Positions 1 through 10,100 of a DNA stretch of 64,000 bases are shown here, piece after piece. The DNA is from Zizania palustris. Taxonomy: Eukaryota; Streptophyta; Magnoliopsida; Poales; Poaceae. Made by a program: the position numbers and the translations under genes. The stretch's first letter is position 1. Each line of letters begins with the position of its first letter. The notes under the pieces were generated by a model. It was given only the letters and a program-made list of their open reading frames with translations, made no database searches and was not told the DNA's origin. Where the stretch lies: the NCBI GenBank assembly GCA_019279435.1, contig JAAALK010000080.1, forward strand, positions 36,095,073 to 36,159,072, in the 5' to 3' direction.

Positions 1-194
1 CTCAGTAACTGGCAGAATGACAAACGTGGTGTGAACGCAAATGTCCCATATGTCCGAACCCTGGCTCATGAGATAGGCTCGCATGCGAGTCTTCCAATAA
101 TTATAGCCATAGGCTTCCAAGGACGGGACCTTGCCAGGAGACGTCATAGTCACTACTGGGGTTTAGAACCGGTTAAGGTATGGAAAAACCCTAA

Positions 195-210
195 CCTCTT
201 TCTGATACCA
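195..210 (-). promoter_or_regulatory. Primer-binding site of A1
   Basis: On the minus strand it reads TGGTATCAGA followed by AAGAGG, two bases after the LTR end. TGGTATCAGA is the usual complement of the initiator Met-tRNA 3' end used by plant Copia elements. Confidence 0.75.
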
Positions 211-212
211 CT

Positions 213-2168
213 TGTAGGACCGAAAGTAGCGACCAGAGGGGGGGTGAATGGGCGCCTTAAAAATTCTTTCGAATCTATGGCCTGTTCCCAATACCCAACG
301 CACCTCAAAAATACTATGCAGCAGAAAGTAAACAGTAGGCCTAAGTCTAAAGGTTTCTAACCTAGAAGCAACTGATGATATACAGGTTATAACAGGCCTA
401 AACTTCTCAAAGAAATGATCTAAGTATGTATAAAGTGAAAAGAGAAGTTACTGTCCAAAGTTGTCTCCTGTTCGGGACTTGGCGGAGCCCCCTTCGCACG
501 TCGAAGTCTGCTTCGGAGGTAGGTGTCGGAGTCTGTCCGAAGTGCCGAGGGTATCGGTGACTAGTCTAGTTCGAAGTGTTGAGAAGCGAAGTGTACTTCG
601 GAGCGAAGTAAAATAGTGTCGAAGCCTGGTTCGAAGTGAACTTCGAGAACAGGACTTCGAACACAGATTCGAATCAAGAGCTTCGGAGCGAAGTCAAACA
701 GTGCCGGAGCCTGCTTCGAAGTATGCACTTCGAAGACACAACTTCGAACACAACTTCGAACCGAGAGCTTCGAAGCACAACCTTCGAACTGAAAAACTTC
801 GAACACAACGCACACAAACAGACAACCTTCGAACAAAGAAGCGAAGTCTGTCACGTGACAGAAAATCAAGTTCGAAGCATACACTCTATCTTCGAACAGA
901 GAAAGCTTCGGAAGGAAAATCGAAGGCTGACGCACCACAAGAAAATCTAAGCGAAGTCTATCAGAACAGACAAACTTCGAATCCAACTTCGAAACCTAAC
1001 GAAGTGTGCACTTCGAACAGATAGATTCGGAGTATGCTAGTTCGAAGTGTGCGATGCTGTCCATACAGGGAGAACTCCGAAGCTAGCAACTCAGACACAT
1101 AAACGAAGTTAGAAGTCTGAGCGAAGCTTTTAGAGAGGTTCGATCGGACCCTGCCTCACGGAGTTGAGGGGCTTCGCACTGAACCGAGCTTCGCCGGACA
1201 CACCCAGAAAAAGGTAAAAAACACTGTCGGGTTCGATCAAAAAGCTGGGGAATAGAAGGTGAAAAGCTGCAGCCGAACACTGTAGCTACAGTAAAGCAGT
1301 ACTACTTGCAACAGCAAGAACTAGTACTACCACCGTGATGAACACATCCAACCGAAGAAGCTTCTCCCCAAGGAATAAATACCACAGCCCGAATCCAACG
1401 CAATAACTCCCCAAACCGAACACAATGCAGCCAATAAATACACCAGGAACCAACGCATTAAAGCATCCAAGGGATACAAGCCAAAATAATGCAAGAACAG
1501 AGAGCACCTGGTCCTGGCGGCGCACACAGGAGAGAGAGAGGAAGGGAGCAAAGTGACCCAAAGGGTGGATTTGATTTCAGCACAAAAGGGTAGTCCAAAC
1601 CCTAGGGGTTGGGGTCCTATTTATAGGCAGCCCAACACTAGGAATATTCTACCTGCCCCTTAGGGTTTTTACAGACTCAAAAATAAAGAAAAAGACTCTA
1701 CTGCCCTTAGGTATTTTTACAGACACAACTGACTGACTGTGGGCCTAGAGTAACAGATGACATATCCTGAAGCTACTCTTCTGGACAGTCGGATACAGAA
1801 TCAACGGTTGTCAGTTTTACGCCGAAACTGACAAAGCCTCCACCAGCTTTGCACCAGGTACCCGGATTGGGCCGGCCCGACCCCGCAGCTCTCTCAGCCC
1901 GGCAATCGCTCACCGCCCGTGTACCTGAGTCAGTCCTGGTCAACAGCCCAGTGGGTCTTCTACTGCTTCTGGCCCATGCACCCGGATTGGGCCAGCCCGA
2001 CTTCGCAGCCTCCTCTGCCCGACAGTCGCTCGCTGCCCGTGTACCTGAGTCACACGCGGCCCATGAAACAGCAGATCTCTTCTCTTCTTCAGTCCTTGTT
2101 GACTATCGTTGACAATGACTCATCACTTCTAGAGCCATGAGGCCCACGCTATTCAGCATGGCTCCTCA
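213..2168 (-). repeat. A1 5' LTR, about 1.96 kb
   Basis: It begins TGTAGGACCG and ends GCTCCTCA on the plus strand (TG...CA). On the minus strand a TATA-like CCTATAAATAGG lies at 1615-1625, so U3 is at the right. About 500-1030 is packed with TTCGAA/CTTCGAAG words. The segment 1840-2060 carries two similar units, each with CACCCGGATTGGGCC-like text. It aligns end to end with 48068-50073, with several small indels and many substitutions. Confidence 0.8.
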
Positions 2169-3221
2169 ATCGCTGTATGGGGCCAGTGGCATGCACTTGG
2201 CTCGGGCGTGGGGGTGGCGGTGCTTGTGTTGTGCCAAGGCACGGGGGCAGCGACGAACAAGACTAGCCTTAGTGCGGGGGCGATGGTGGCATGCCTGACC
2301 AGGTCACAAGGGCAATGGTGCAACAGACTACTTGGAGGCAGCGGTGGTGGGGGAAGTCCATGCCTAACAAGGGCGCATTGGTGGTAGGGAAAGCGACAAT
2401 GTTGCAGTTGGCCAGGCCACCCCAGGAATGATGGCGACATAGAGAAATAACAATGCGACAATGGGGAACTAATTTGTTGTTTTATCCTTGAACTCTTATT
2501 GTTCAGTTCTGAAAAAGAATCAAGCAATTTGTTGCTGCATCAAAAGTATTTAGAAATATTCAGAATCACCAATCAGATATTTTCTCTATAATTTATACTC
2601 AAGTGTTGCTGAAATTTGTATTGAAAAATTGTTGAAATTTGTATTAAAATGCTGCTGAAATTTGCATACAAATGCTACCGAAATTTGGATTGAAACAATT
2701 CTGAAATGTTAATTGCAATATCGCTGACAAATGCTGCCGCTGACTAGCAACATGTTTCATTCATAACAAAATTTGGATGACCAAAATTTTGGACACAGAT
2801 TCAGACTTCAATCACATTTTATTGAAATTTAACTAAATTATTTTTGATTAAAAATACAAAATATTTTTTTATGGTATAACTATATTAAGTAAATATTTTC
2901 ACTAAATTTCACTATTTGTTAATCTAGATATACTCTGTAAGCTAAATACCAGATATTTCACAGTAGAGCAATAACAAGTGAAGCGGATTTTAGTGAATTG
3001 AAATAGTGGATCCTAAGGCCTTGTTTGGGAGTGCTCTGCTCCGTATTTTATAGCTCCACTCTACAAACGTCTAGCCAAACATGTTGAGAACTCAGTTGAT
3101 GAGGACATCACCTGTTGGGATATGACAATGCTTATGCTTTATAATAAACAACCCAAGGTGCATGCATTCTATATTAGATTTACATTTTATTTATTTGAAC
3201 AATGTACGCTACACCATGAAA
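2169..3221. other. Intergenic region without a recognised gene
   Basis: 2169-2480 is GC-rich degenerate sequence with no credible reading frame. 2560-2740 is AT-rich and repeats a loose unit of the form GCTGAAATTTGTATTG four or five times. 3016-3080 (GGCCTTGTTTGGGAGTGC to CTAGCCAAACA) resembles the ends of grass MITEs but cannot be closed into an element. Confidence 0.5.
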
Positions 3222-4081
3222 TGTGTTGTTATTCAATTACAAAATATTTACATGGATAAAGCGACATGTTGAGAGGACATAAAGGCAATGGAACATAATG
3301 GAAGTTGATTGGGGACCAAGTCAAGTCCATCCAAAGATAATATATAAGTTTGGGGCGTTACTTTTGTGCCAAGAGACGGTGAAGATAAAGTTTTACACGT
3401 CTTGGACTTGGACTCGGACTCGGACTGTAGGGACAACACCATATTAAAATGTGCATAACTTTTACATGGAAGCTCCAATTTAGATGATCTTGGACTCTTT
3501 GGAAAGCATGAGAAGTCCTCTTTCCAATGGATATAGCTACACCTCCAGCTTCTATCCGAGTAGATCATAATCACCAAAACAATGTGTATTACTTATTCAC
3601 TCCGAAGCCCATGGGCCTTGTAATCGAGTTGTATTCATCTAGGTTTCTCTTTGGATGACCCCTACACGTCCCTAGCCTCGTAAATACCCCCTACATATAT
3701 AGAGGTAGTCGACCCTAGCAAACTTGGCTGTTAATTTTCAAAATTAGATTGATTCAGATTGAAGTGCTATTCTATCTTCTACTGTTTATCACGAATTCCT
3801 CTTTGTTTCGATCAGGAATTTGACCTCTACCACTTTGTTTCGATACGTTGTGTTTGCTACTAGGAAATTCAAGTGTTATCTGTTGTTCCATTGGGAATTA
3901 GGAGCTCGCAACACTGCTCGTGGCCGGCGGCTACGTGCGCAAGTGTGTGGTGTTGCAAATATCTATAGGGTTGAGATCTATTGCATTGACAGCAGGGGAA
4001 TAGTCGGATAATCGTCAGTGTCTCACAAGTTATCCCACATCTACATCGAGTTCAGCGAGAAGATCGGACTGCCCCATATCA
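3222..4081 (+). repeat. B 5' LTR
   Basis: The run TACATGGATAAAGCGACATG near its start and ATCTATAGGGTTGAGATCT near its end are shared with 5213-5998. It carries about 65 extra bases near 3872-3940 (including GCTCGTGGCCGGCGGC) that the 3' LTR lacks. CCTACATATATAGAGG at about 3690 is a TATA-like site. Confidence 0.7.
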
Positions 4082-4084
4082 TCT

Positions 4085-4096
4085 TGGTATCAAAGC
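4085..4096 (+). promoter_or_regulatory. B primer-binding site
   Basis: TGGTATCAAAGC lies three bases after the LTR end. It matches the Met-tRNA type site with one change from TGGTATCAGAGC. Confidence 0.65.
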
Positions 4097-5212
4097 ACCG
4101 AGTTTCTTGGGTGAGAAGCATTAATATATAGTTAGGTTTTTATTTCTGTCCCATCTAGAAAGAGCCACGAAAATTATTAGGGTTAGATTTGTTTCCATAG
4201 CCTAGATTGCATCAGTTCATCTAGTTTTGGTGCTGGTTGTAGTCTTTCTTAGGTGTAACTTTTCTCTAATTTTTTTCTAAACCAAGTCATAGAGTATAAG
4301 TGTCAATCTTTTCTTGCTGTTTTCATCGGAGTCAAGAGTCTATTTTGAAGGTTTCAATATCTATGTAGTTGTTGGAAATCTCGTTTTAAGATTGTGTTAT
4401 TTATGTTTGTTCCATCTGAGTCCACATAAATTCCTCTCTTTTCAGATTAATAATCATAGAAATCCAATCTGTTGTGTAGGAATTTTTCCCTAACCCACGA
4501 GACTAGCATATTGACAACTCTAGGGACTGCTCACTTAGGTTTGTCAAGTGTTTCCGATTGTTGGCAGTGCTATGTTTTACTCCATTGCGAAAATAAAAAT
4601 TTGAGTTGGCCAAATACAAAAAAAAAGAAGAGGAAGAAGTGTTCTGTCCAAAGTATATCAAAAAAAGAAGGAAGAAATAAAGAAAAGTGGTCGAAAGTGT
4701 TTAATTATGTTTGGAGTTTTTATTTGAAGTTTCAACTTCCTGTCTTGTCTATTTCGTTTCACTAGTAGATGTGAGCAATTATGTGCCTCTTATTTGAGTT
4801 ATTGCTAGCGTCTCTCCCTGTGTGTTGCAACATGAGCATTACTCCAACTTTGATTTTAAGCTCATCCCTAAAGTTGCAATCGACCTATTTATCTCCACGT
4901 GTGTGTTTCCAATTGAGTCATGTGTCATACGAACAACATTAGAATTGGTGAATTGGTGTTGTTAGATCTCCCAACCAAACTCCACTATATACCCTGGTCT
5001 GTTGTGTGATAGTTTCACCCTTGGTATTCGCTTCATCACATCCGTGCACATTCTGCTCGTACAAGTCGGTAAGCTACTCTAATTCACTCTGGAACGGTAA
5101 GATACATTGTTTTCTTTCAATTGAGAGTCGTCTCACATATATCCCACCTTTTCTTTCTTCTTGTTTTGTTTATCTATTTTGTGTCTACTAAATAATGTAT
5201 TTTGAGGATGAG

Positions 5213-5998
5213 TGTATTAATGTTTTGCAGAAATACTTACATGGATAAAGCGACATGTTGAGAGGACATCAAGACAATGGAACATCATGGAAGTTGATTG
5301 GGGACCAAGTCAAGTCCATCCAAAGATAATATACAAGTTTGGGATGTTACTTTTGTGCCAAGAGAAGATGAAGATAAAGTTTTACACGTCTTGGACTTAG
5401 ACTCGAACTGAGACTACATGGACAACACCAGATTAAAACGTGCATAACTTTTACATGGAAGCTCCAATTTAGATGATCTTGGACCCTTTGAAAAGCATGA
5501 CAAGTCATCTTTCCAATGAATATAGCTACACCTCCGGATTCTATTCGAGCAAATCGCAATTACCAAAACAATGCGTATTACTTATTCACTCCAAAATCCA
5601 TGGACCTTGTAACCGAGTTGTATTCATCTAGGTTTCTCTTTGGACTGACCCTCACGCATCCCTCGCCTCGTAAATACCCCATATATTAGAGGTAGCTGGC
5701 CCTAACAAACTTGACTGTTTATTTTCGAAATTAGATTGATTCAGATTGAAATGTTATTCTTCCTTCTACTCTTTATCACAAATTCCTCTTTGTTCGATCA
5801 GGAATTTTATCTCCACCACTTTTGTTTCGATCTGGTGTGTTTGCTACTTGGAAATTCAAGTGTGTGGTGTTACAAATATCTATAGGGTTGAGATCTGTTG
5901 CATTGGCAACAGGGGAACAACCGAATAATCGTCAGTGTCTCACAAGTTATCCCCTATCTACATCGAGCTCAGCGAGAAGATCAGGCCACCCTGTATCA
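5213..5998 (+). repeat. B 3' LTR
   Basis: It is the direct repeat of 3222-4081, starts TGTATTAATG after the purine run GAGGATGAG, and ends CTGTATCA. The pair differs by many substitutions plus the 65-base indel, so the insertion is not recent. Confidence 0.7.
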
Positions 5999-6614
5999 TC
6001 AGTTTTTGGATCCGCGAAAAATACAGATCCACGACTCCGCTCCACGTTTTTTGTAGAGCACCTTATGAGGTGCTTTGCGGATTCATTTTTTAAAATAAAA
6101 CGTGGAGTTTATAGTAATTTATCCATAAATAATATTATAAACTTATCGATTCACTTTCTTAGTTGATATTTATTACCTTTTTCATTTAGTACAACCGATA
6201 TTAATTATTTTTAAATGACACTATTGACTTTTATCACAAACTTTGATAAAAGTTTCCAAAAGGTTGCTGTTCTGTTTGTGCCAAGGTGTGCCATCGAGGG
6301 CATCGTGTTGTTTATTCACGGTCAAGAGAGGAAGCAACTGTCAGTGCTTGAAACCTCGGAAATTTACTGGTACGTCACCACGCTTTGGTCCCGACCCGCT
6401 CTAATGCATACGATCTCCACACGTGCTACAGTGAGCATGACATGGGGGCTCCACATTCTGACCCCATGTGTCAGTGGAACAATGGCCTTCCACCTAGACC
6501 TCCCGAATTTACCTGTAAAAAGATGACAAAGCAAAAGAATACGAGAGACGCGCCGTCCCGTTCACCGTCTCTACCTTTCCCTCTCAGATCCCCCCCCCAC
6601 CCTCTCTCTCTGCA
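5999..6614 (+). promoter_or_regulatory. Upstream region and 5' UTR of the TBCCD1 gene
   Basis: The AT-rich left half includes a short hairpin (AGCACC TTATGA GGTGCT, 6057-6074). From about 6365 the composition becomes GC-rich. Immediately before the start codon is a pyrimidine-rich stretch (about 6568-6611, CCCCCCCCACCCTCTCTCTC) typical of plant 5' leaders. I see no convincing TATA box. The promoter role is inferred from position only. Confidence 0.4.
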
Positions 6615-7126
6615 ATGACCGACGAGTCCCTGGACGCGGCGCCGGAGGAGACCCCCGCCGCGTCGGGCGCGGATGTGGGGGCGTGCGAGGGCGCCACCGC
6701 CGCGGCGACGGCCTCCTCGCTGCTCCGGCCGCGGCGGGAGGCGTTCGAGCACGGGCTCCTCCCGATCCCAAGGTGGTGTTCCCGGAGGGCACGCTGACGC
6801 AAACCCTGGCCCAGATGAAGGAGCGGTTGGCCGCTGTGGGTGGCGCACGCGTGGGCGCCGCGGCGCTCGCGGATGCGCTGCAGATCCCTGCCGAGCAGGC
6901 GGCGCTGGCGCTCGGAACCCTCGCGGCGGTGCTCCCCGTGGAAGACCCCGCGCTAGGGGAGGATGGCTCCGGGGCCGCCGACCTTCGTGACGTTCTCCTG
7001 TTCCTCTACATCCAATCCTACAAACGCCTCGTGCCGCGCTCGCACAAGGACTCACCCGCGGTCGCCGACGTATGGCCATCCACCTCCGCCTTCGATGGCT
7101 ACCTCTCCGCGCTCTCCCCGATCCAG
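6615..7126 (+). CDS. TBCCD1: TBCCD1 exon 1 (with -1 frameshift)
   Basis: It starts at the ATG after the pyrimidine-rich leader (MTDESLDAAPEE) and encodes an Ala-rich N-terminus, then the family's conserved block. At 6765-6772 the text ATCCCAAG should read ATC CCC AAG to keep the frame, so one C of a C run is missing. Downstream the open frame is the one starting at 6770 (KVVFPEGTLTQTL...). It ends SALSPIQ with donor GTCAGG, phase 0. With the base restored it would be 171 codons. Confidence 0.85.
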
Positions 7127-10100
7127 GTCAGGTGTCGATCAACCCCTCCCGCCTCCCATTGGGCACTTGTTGGGTTAACTCCTTTGCGCTATGGTTCGTG
7201 GGCTGGCAGCTGATTGTGACCAGTTGTGTTGGATTGAGGAACGACCGAGTGATCCATTTCAGTGGAGTGGATATTCGTAGGGAAAAAGGGCTATGTTTCT
7301 GCGAACTGAGGAATACAATTGTTGGATCGCTATCTAGGAGTATGAATTAATATGATATACCCATAGCTGAAATGATGCCTATTTAAAATGAGGGCCAAAA
7401 ATCTTTAATGGGAAACCTGTTTGGTGGCCTAATGTACATTTTAAATATTAATAAATGTTCAACTTTGATTGGTGTTGGCATTTCACAAGAACACGAAAAA
7501 CCTTTGATTCTCAGTGTTATTTTTCTTATCAGTATCTATGGGAAGATGTGCTATTGTGCATTATGGTAACCTGGCAATATTTGTCATATTACTGGCCACC
7601 AGTGAGAACAGGGGCATTGAATGATTCTATAAATTATCAGGTTGCCTGATAGCTAGAGAGCTCACTAGAGCTGGTTAGTAAGCTGAATGGTAATATACCT
7701 CAAAATGTTCTTTTTCCAACTACAAATTTATGAAAATCACAATGATTCAAATGGACTGCTGTCAGGCCCCCTTCTAGACAACTTATGGCTCTAAAAAGGC
7801 CATAAGCTGTTTAGAAGCCATAATTTAATGTCCAAATAAGCCATAAACTCATTCCTGTTCCTGTTGGTGCGAAAAAGTTCATGAAATGGGTCTTCCTGAG
7901 CTTATTTTTATCTCCACATCACGTAATGACAAAAATACCCACACCTTGACACCCTGGTGCTGCCGGAAGCCCAGTGTTGCCCACCACCTCCTGCTCCAGG
8001 GGTAATATAGTATTTCACCATATTAAACAGTCAATAAGCTCATATTTCAGAAGCCATTTAGAACATTACAGTGAGCTTCTCAGAGCTTTTATGGACAACA
8101 ACTTATTTAGAAAGATAAGCTTAAGATGGGTTATGAATAAGCCAAAGCTGTCTACAAGGAGGCCTAAGCCTGCAACACTTAGATACTGAAACCTAATGCT
8201 GATGCTTCATCTAACTGTTGATTATTAGTGTATTGTGAAAACAATTCATCACAAAATGTGCTGCAACATGTTTACTATTGTCTCAATTGCTTTATAGTTG
8301 TCATTGCTACAAGGTCTAATTTAAAATTTAAGAACCTTCACCCTTGGTGTATCCTATTTCCTTTTCTAATATATTATAGGATTTACTCTATAATCATCCC
8401 TCCTTAAAAGTGTTTCAATCCCAAGCAAGTTGAGGTAGGCTAGAGTTGAAACCCAATCATAGGGTTCAATTCCATTTGGGTGGCTAGATTGTCCTTTGGC
8501 TCGTCAAGTCTATCACCATAGTTGTTACGGCGACGCGGCGAAGCGCGGTGACCTACTACCTTCACAACTTTACAACGCTTATGGCGCGCGGCGCGGCATC
8601 GCCATAGACACATCGGCGCAACGAACAATATAGAAAAATAGCTTATAGGATTTAGAAAAATATATCAATATATAAGTACTAAAATACTAAATTGCAAATA
8701 ACAATATTAATATGGTATGATAAACATAGCAATACAATATCAAGTTACAATATTGTCACGTTAGATACATTATAATATAAAAAATATAATTAAAATTGCA
8801 AAAACATATTTAAAATCATGTCTAATAATATATTTAAAGTTCAGTAAATAATCTATTTATATAAATTTTACCCCACAACCCATTTAAATTTCAGCCCATT
8901 TAAAACCCATTTCTAAACCCTAACTTCTCCCCACTACCTCTCTCTCTCAGCCCCCTCTCCAGCTGCCACACTTCCCTTCCTCTCCCTCCTCTTCTCTTCC
9001 CCATCTTCTACACTAGTGCACTGGGTGGCTAGATCTGACCCTCGCCACACCCTCGTTGCGGCCCCGCCGTGCCCTCGCCACGCCCCGTCGCACCCTCGCC
9101 GTGCCATCGCCACACCCTCGTCGCGCCTTCGTATGGCGGGCGCCACATCCGCCATAGGCGCCACGCCACGCCACAGTGGCACCACACACCTGTGGTGCCC
9201 GCCACAAACACTTGGGCGATATGGCGGTCCGTGGCGAATTGTAGATTTTCGTCACGGCGATATGGCGACAGTATGGCGACAATATGGCAACAATATGGCG
9301 ACGATATGGCGACGCCATAACAACTATGTCTATCACAACCTTTTAGGGCAAAGGGACTCTCCCTCCTCCTTTACCGAGGCTTGAGACCTACTATATTGAT
9401 ACAACATAGGCAGAGTTACACTATAATCAACCCTACTTTTAGAAAAGCCATTTCAACTTCTGTTGATATTCTCGTTTGAAACACTGTTTAGATGTATTGT
9501 TTTATCCTTCTATTACATAACATAGGTCCTGTCACGTGCATGATGATTTCTGGAACACATGGCCAAATTGGCCCCTAGCCTCGTCGGCGCAGCAGCCTCC
9601 GTGTCGGCGAGGTAGGGCTCCAACCCAGTCTAATCTGATCTAATTCTTTCTTGATTTATTTTTTAACTTCCTAATTACAAACTATGGATCTCTTTATATG
9701 GGGCAGATGTCTCCTTATTCTACGAGGATTCTTAAGGAAATAGAATTCTCAAGGAAATAGTACTCAAAACCCTAAACCAAATAGGACTCTTAGGGTCTGT
9801 TTGTTTCAGCTTCTAGCAGCTAGAGATTCTCAGTATCTAGCTACTAAGTAGCTGGTGTTTTCTAGCTTCTGGATTCTATTTCATTTTTAGATTCTGCAGC
9901 TACTGATTTTCACAATCTAAGTCTAGAATCTGAACCATTTGTTTTAGCTTTCAGATTCTAGAAGTAGCTGCAGTTGCCAAAAGCTGAAACAAGTAAACCC
10001 TTAATCTGTTACAGGACCTGGTATCACTGTTCACGTGAACAGTACCACGTGAGTACTGTTCACGCGGGCTGGCTGGGCTAGGCCGAAAACCCTAGCCCAT

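Larger units (their letters stand above)
1..2168 (-). mobile_element. A1: 5' end of a minus-strand Copia-type LTR retrotransposon, cut by the window edge
   Basis: A 1.96 kb LTR (213-2168) is bordered on its left by a reverse-complement primer-binding site and about 190 bases of untranslated leader, so the element reads leftward and its gag-pol lies outside the window. The same LTR family recurs at 48068-50073, where it borders a Copia pol gene and a polypurine tract. That is the reason for calling this copy Copia-type. No coding sequence of A1 is visible. The right edge (2168/2169) is the 5' end of the element, and its target-site duplication partner is off the window. Confidence 0.75.
3222..5998 (+). 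mobile_element. B: non-autonomous LTR retroelement
   Basis: Two direct repeats (3222-4081 and 5213-5998) flank 1.13 kb. The left repeat is followed by a degenerate Met-type primer-binding site. The right repeat is preceded by a weak purine run, TTGAGGATGAG. The internal segment has no gag, protease, RT or integrase similarity that I can see, so the element would need proteins from another copy. I could not find a target-site duplication at the inferred ends, so the outer limits may be off by some bases. Confidence 0.7.

Noticed and set aside
31..360. 109-codon frame at the window start
   Set aside because: It runs across the A1 leader, primer site and LTR end, so it is not a gene.
541..1030. 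Heat-shock-element array like that of heat-induced Copia elements
   Set aside because: The words are TTCGAA with no two-base spacing; nTTCnnGAAn units occur only singly, so the match to a heat-shock element is not supported.
541..1030. CRISPR-like array
   Set aside because: Short palindromic words at irregular spacing inside a eukaryotic LTR, with no constant repeat-spacer unit and no cas gene.
3016..6110. B inserted inside a MITE whose halves lie at 3016-3080 and 6005-6110
   Set aside because: The two flanks are not convincing inverse repeats of each other and no target duplication joins them.
6471..7079. 202-codon antisense frame over TBCCD1 exon 1
   Set aside because: It is a GC-bias shadow of the sense exon, with no family resemblance and poor start context.
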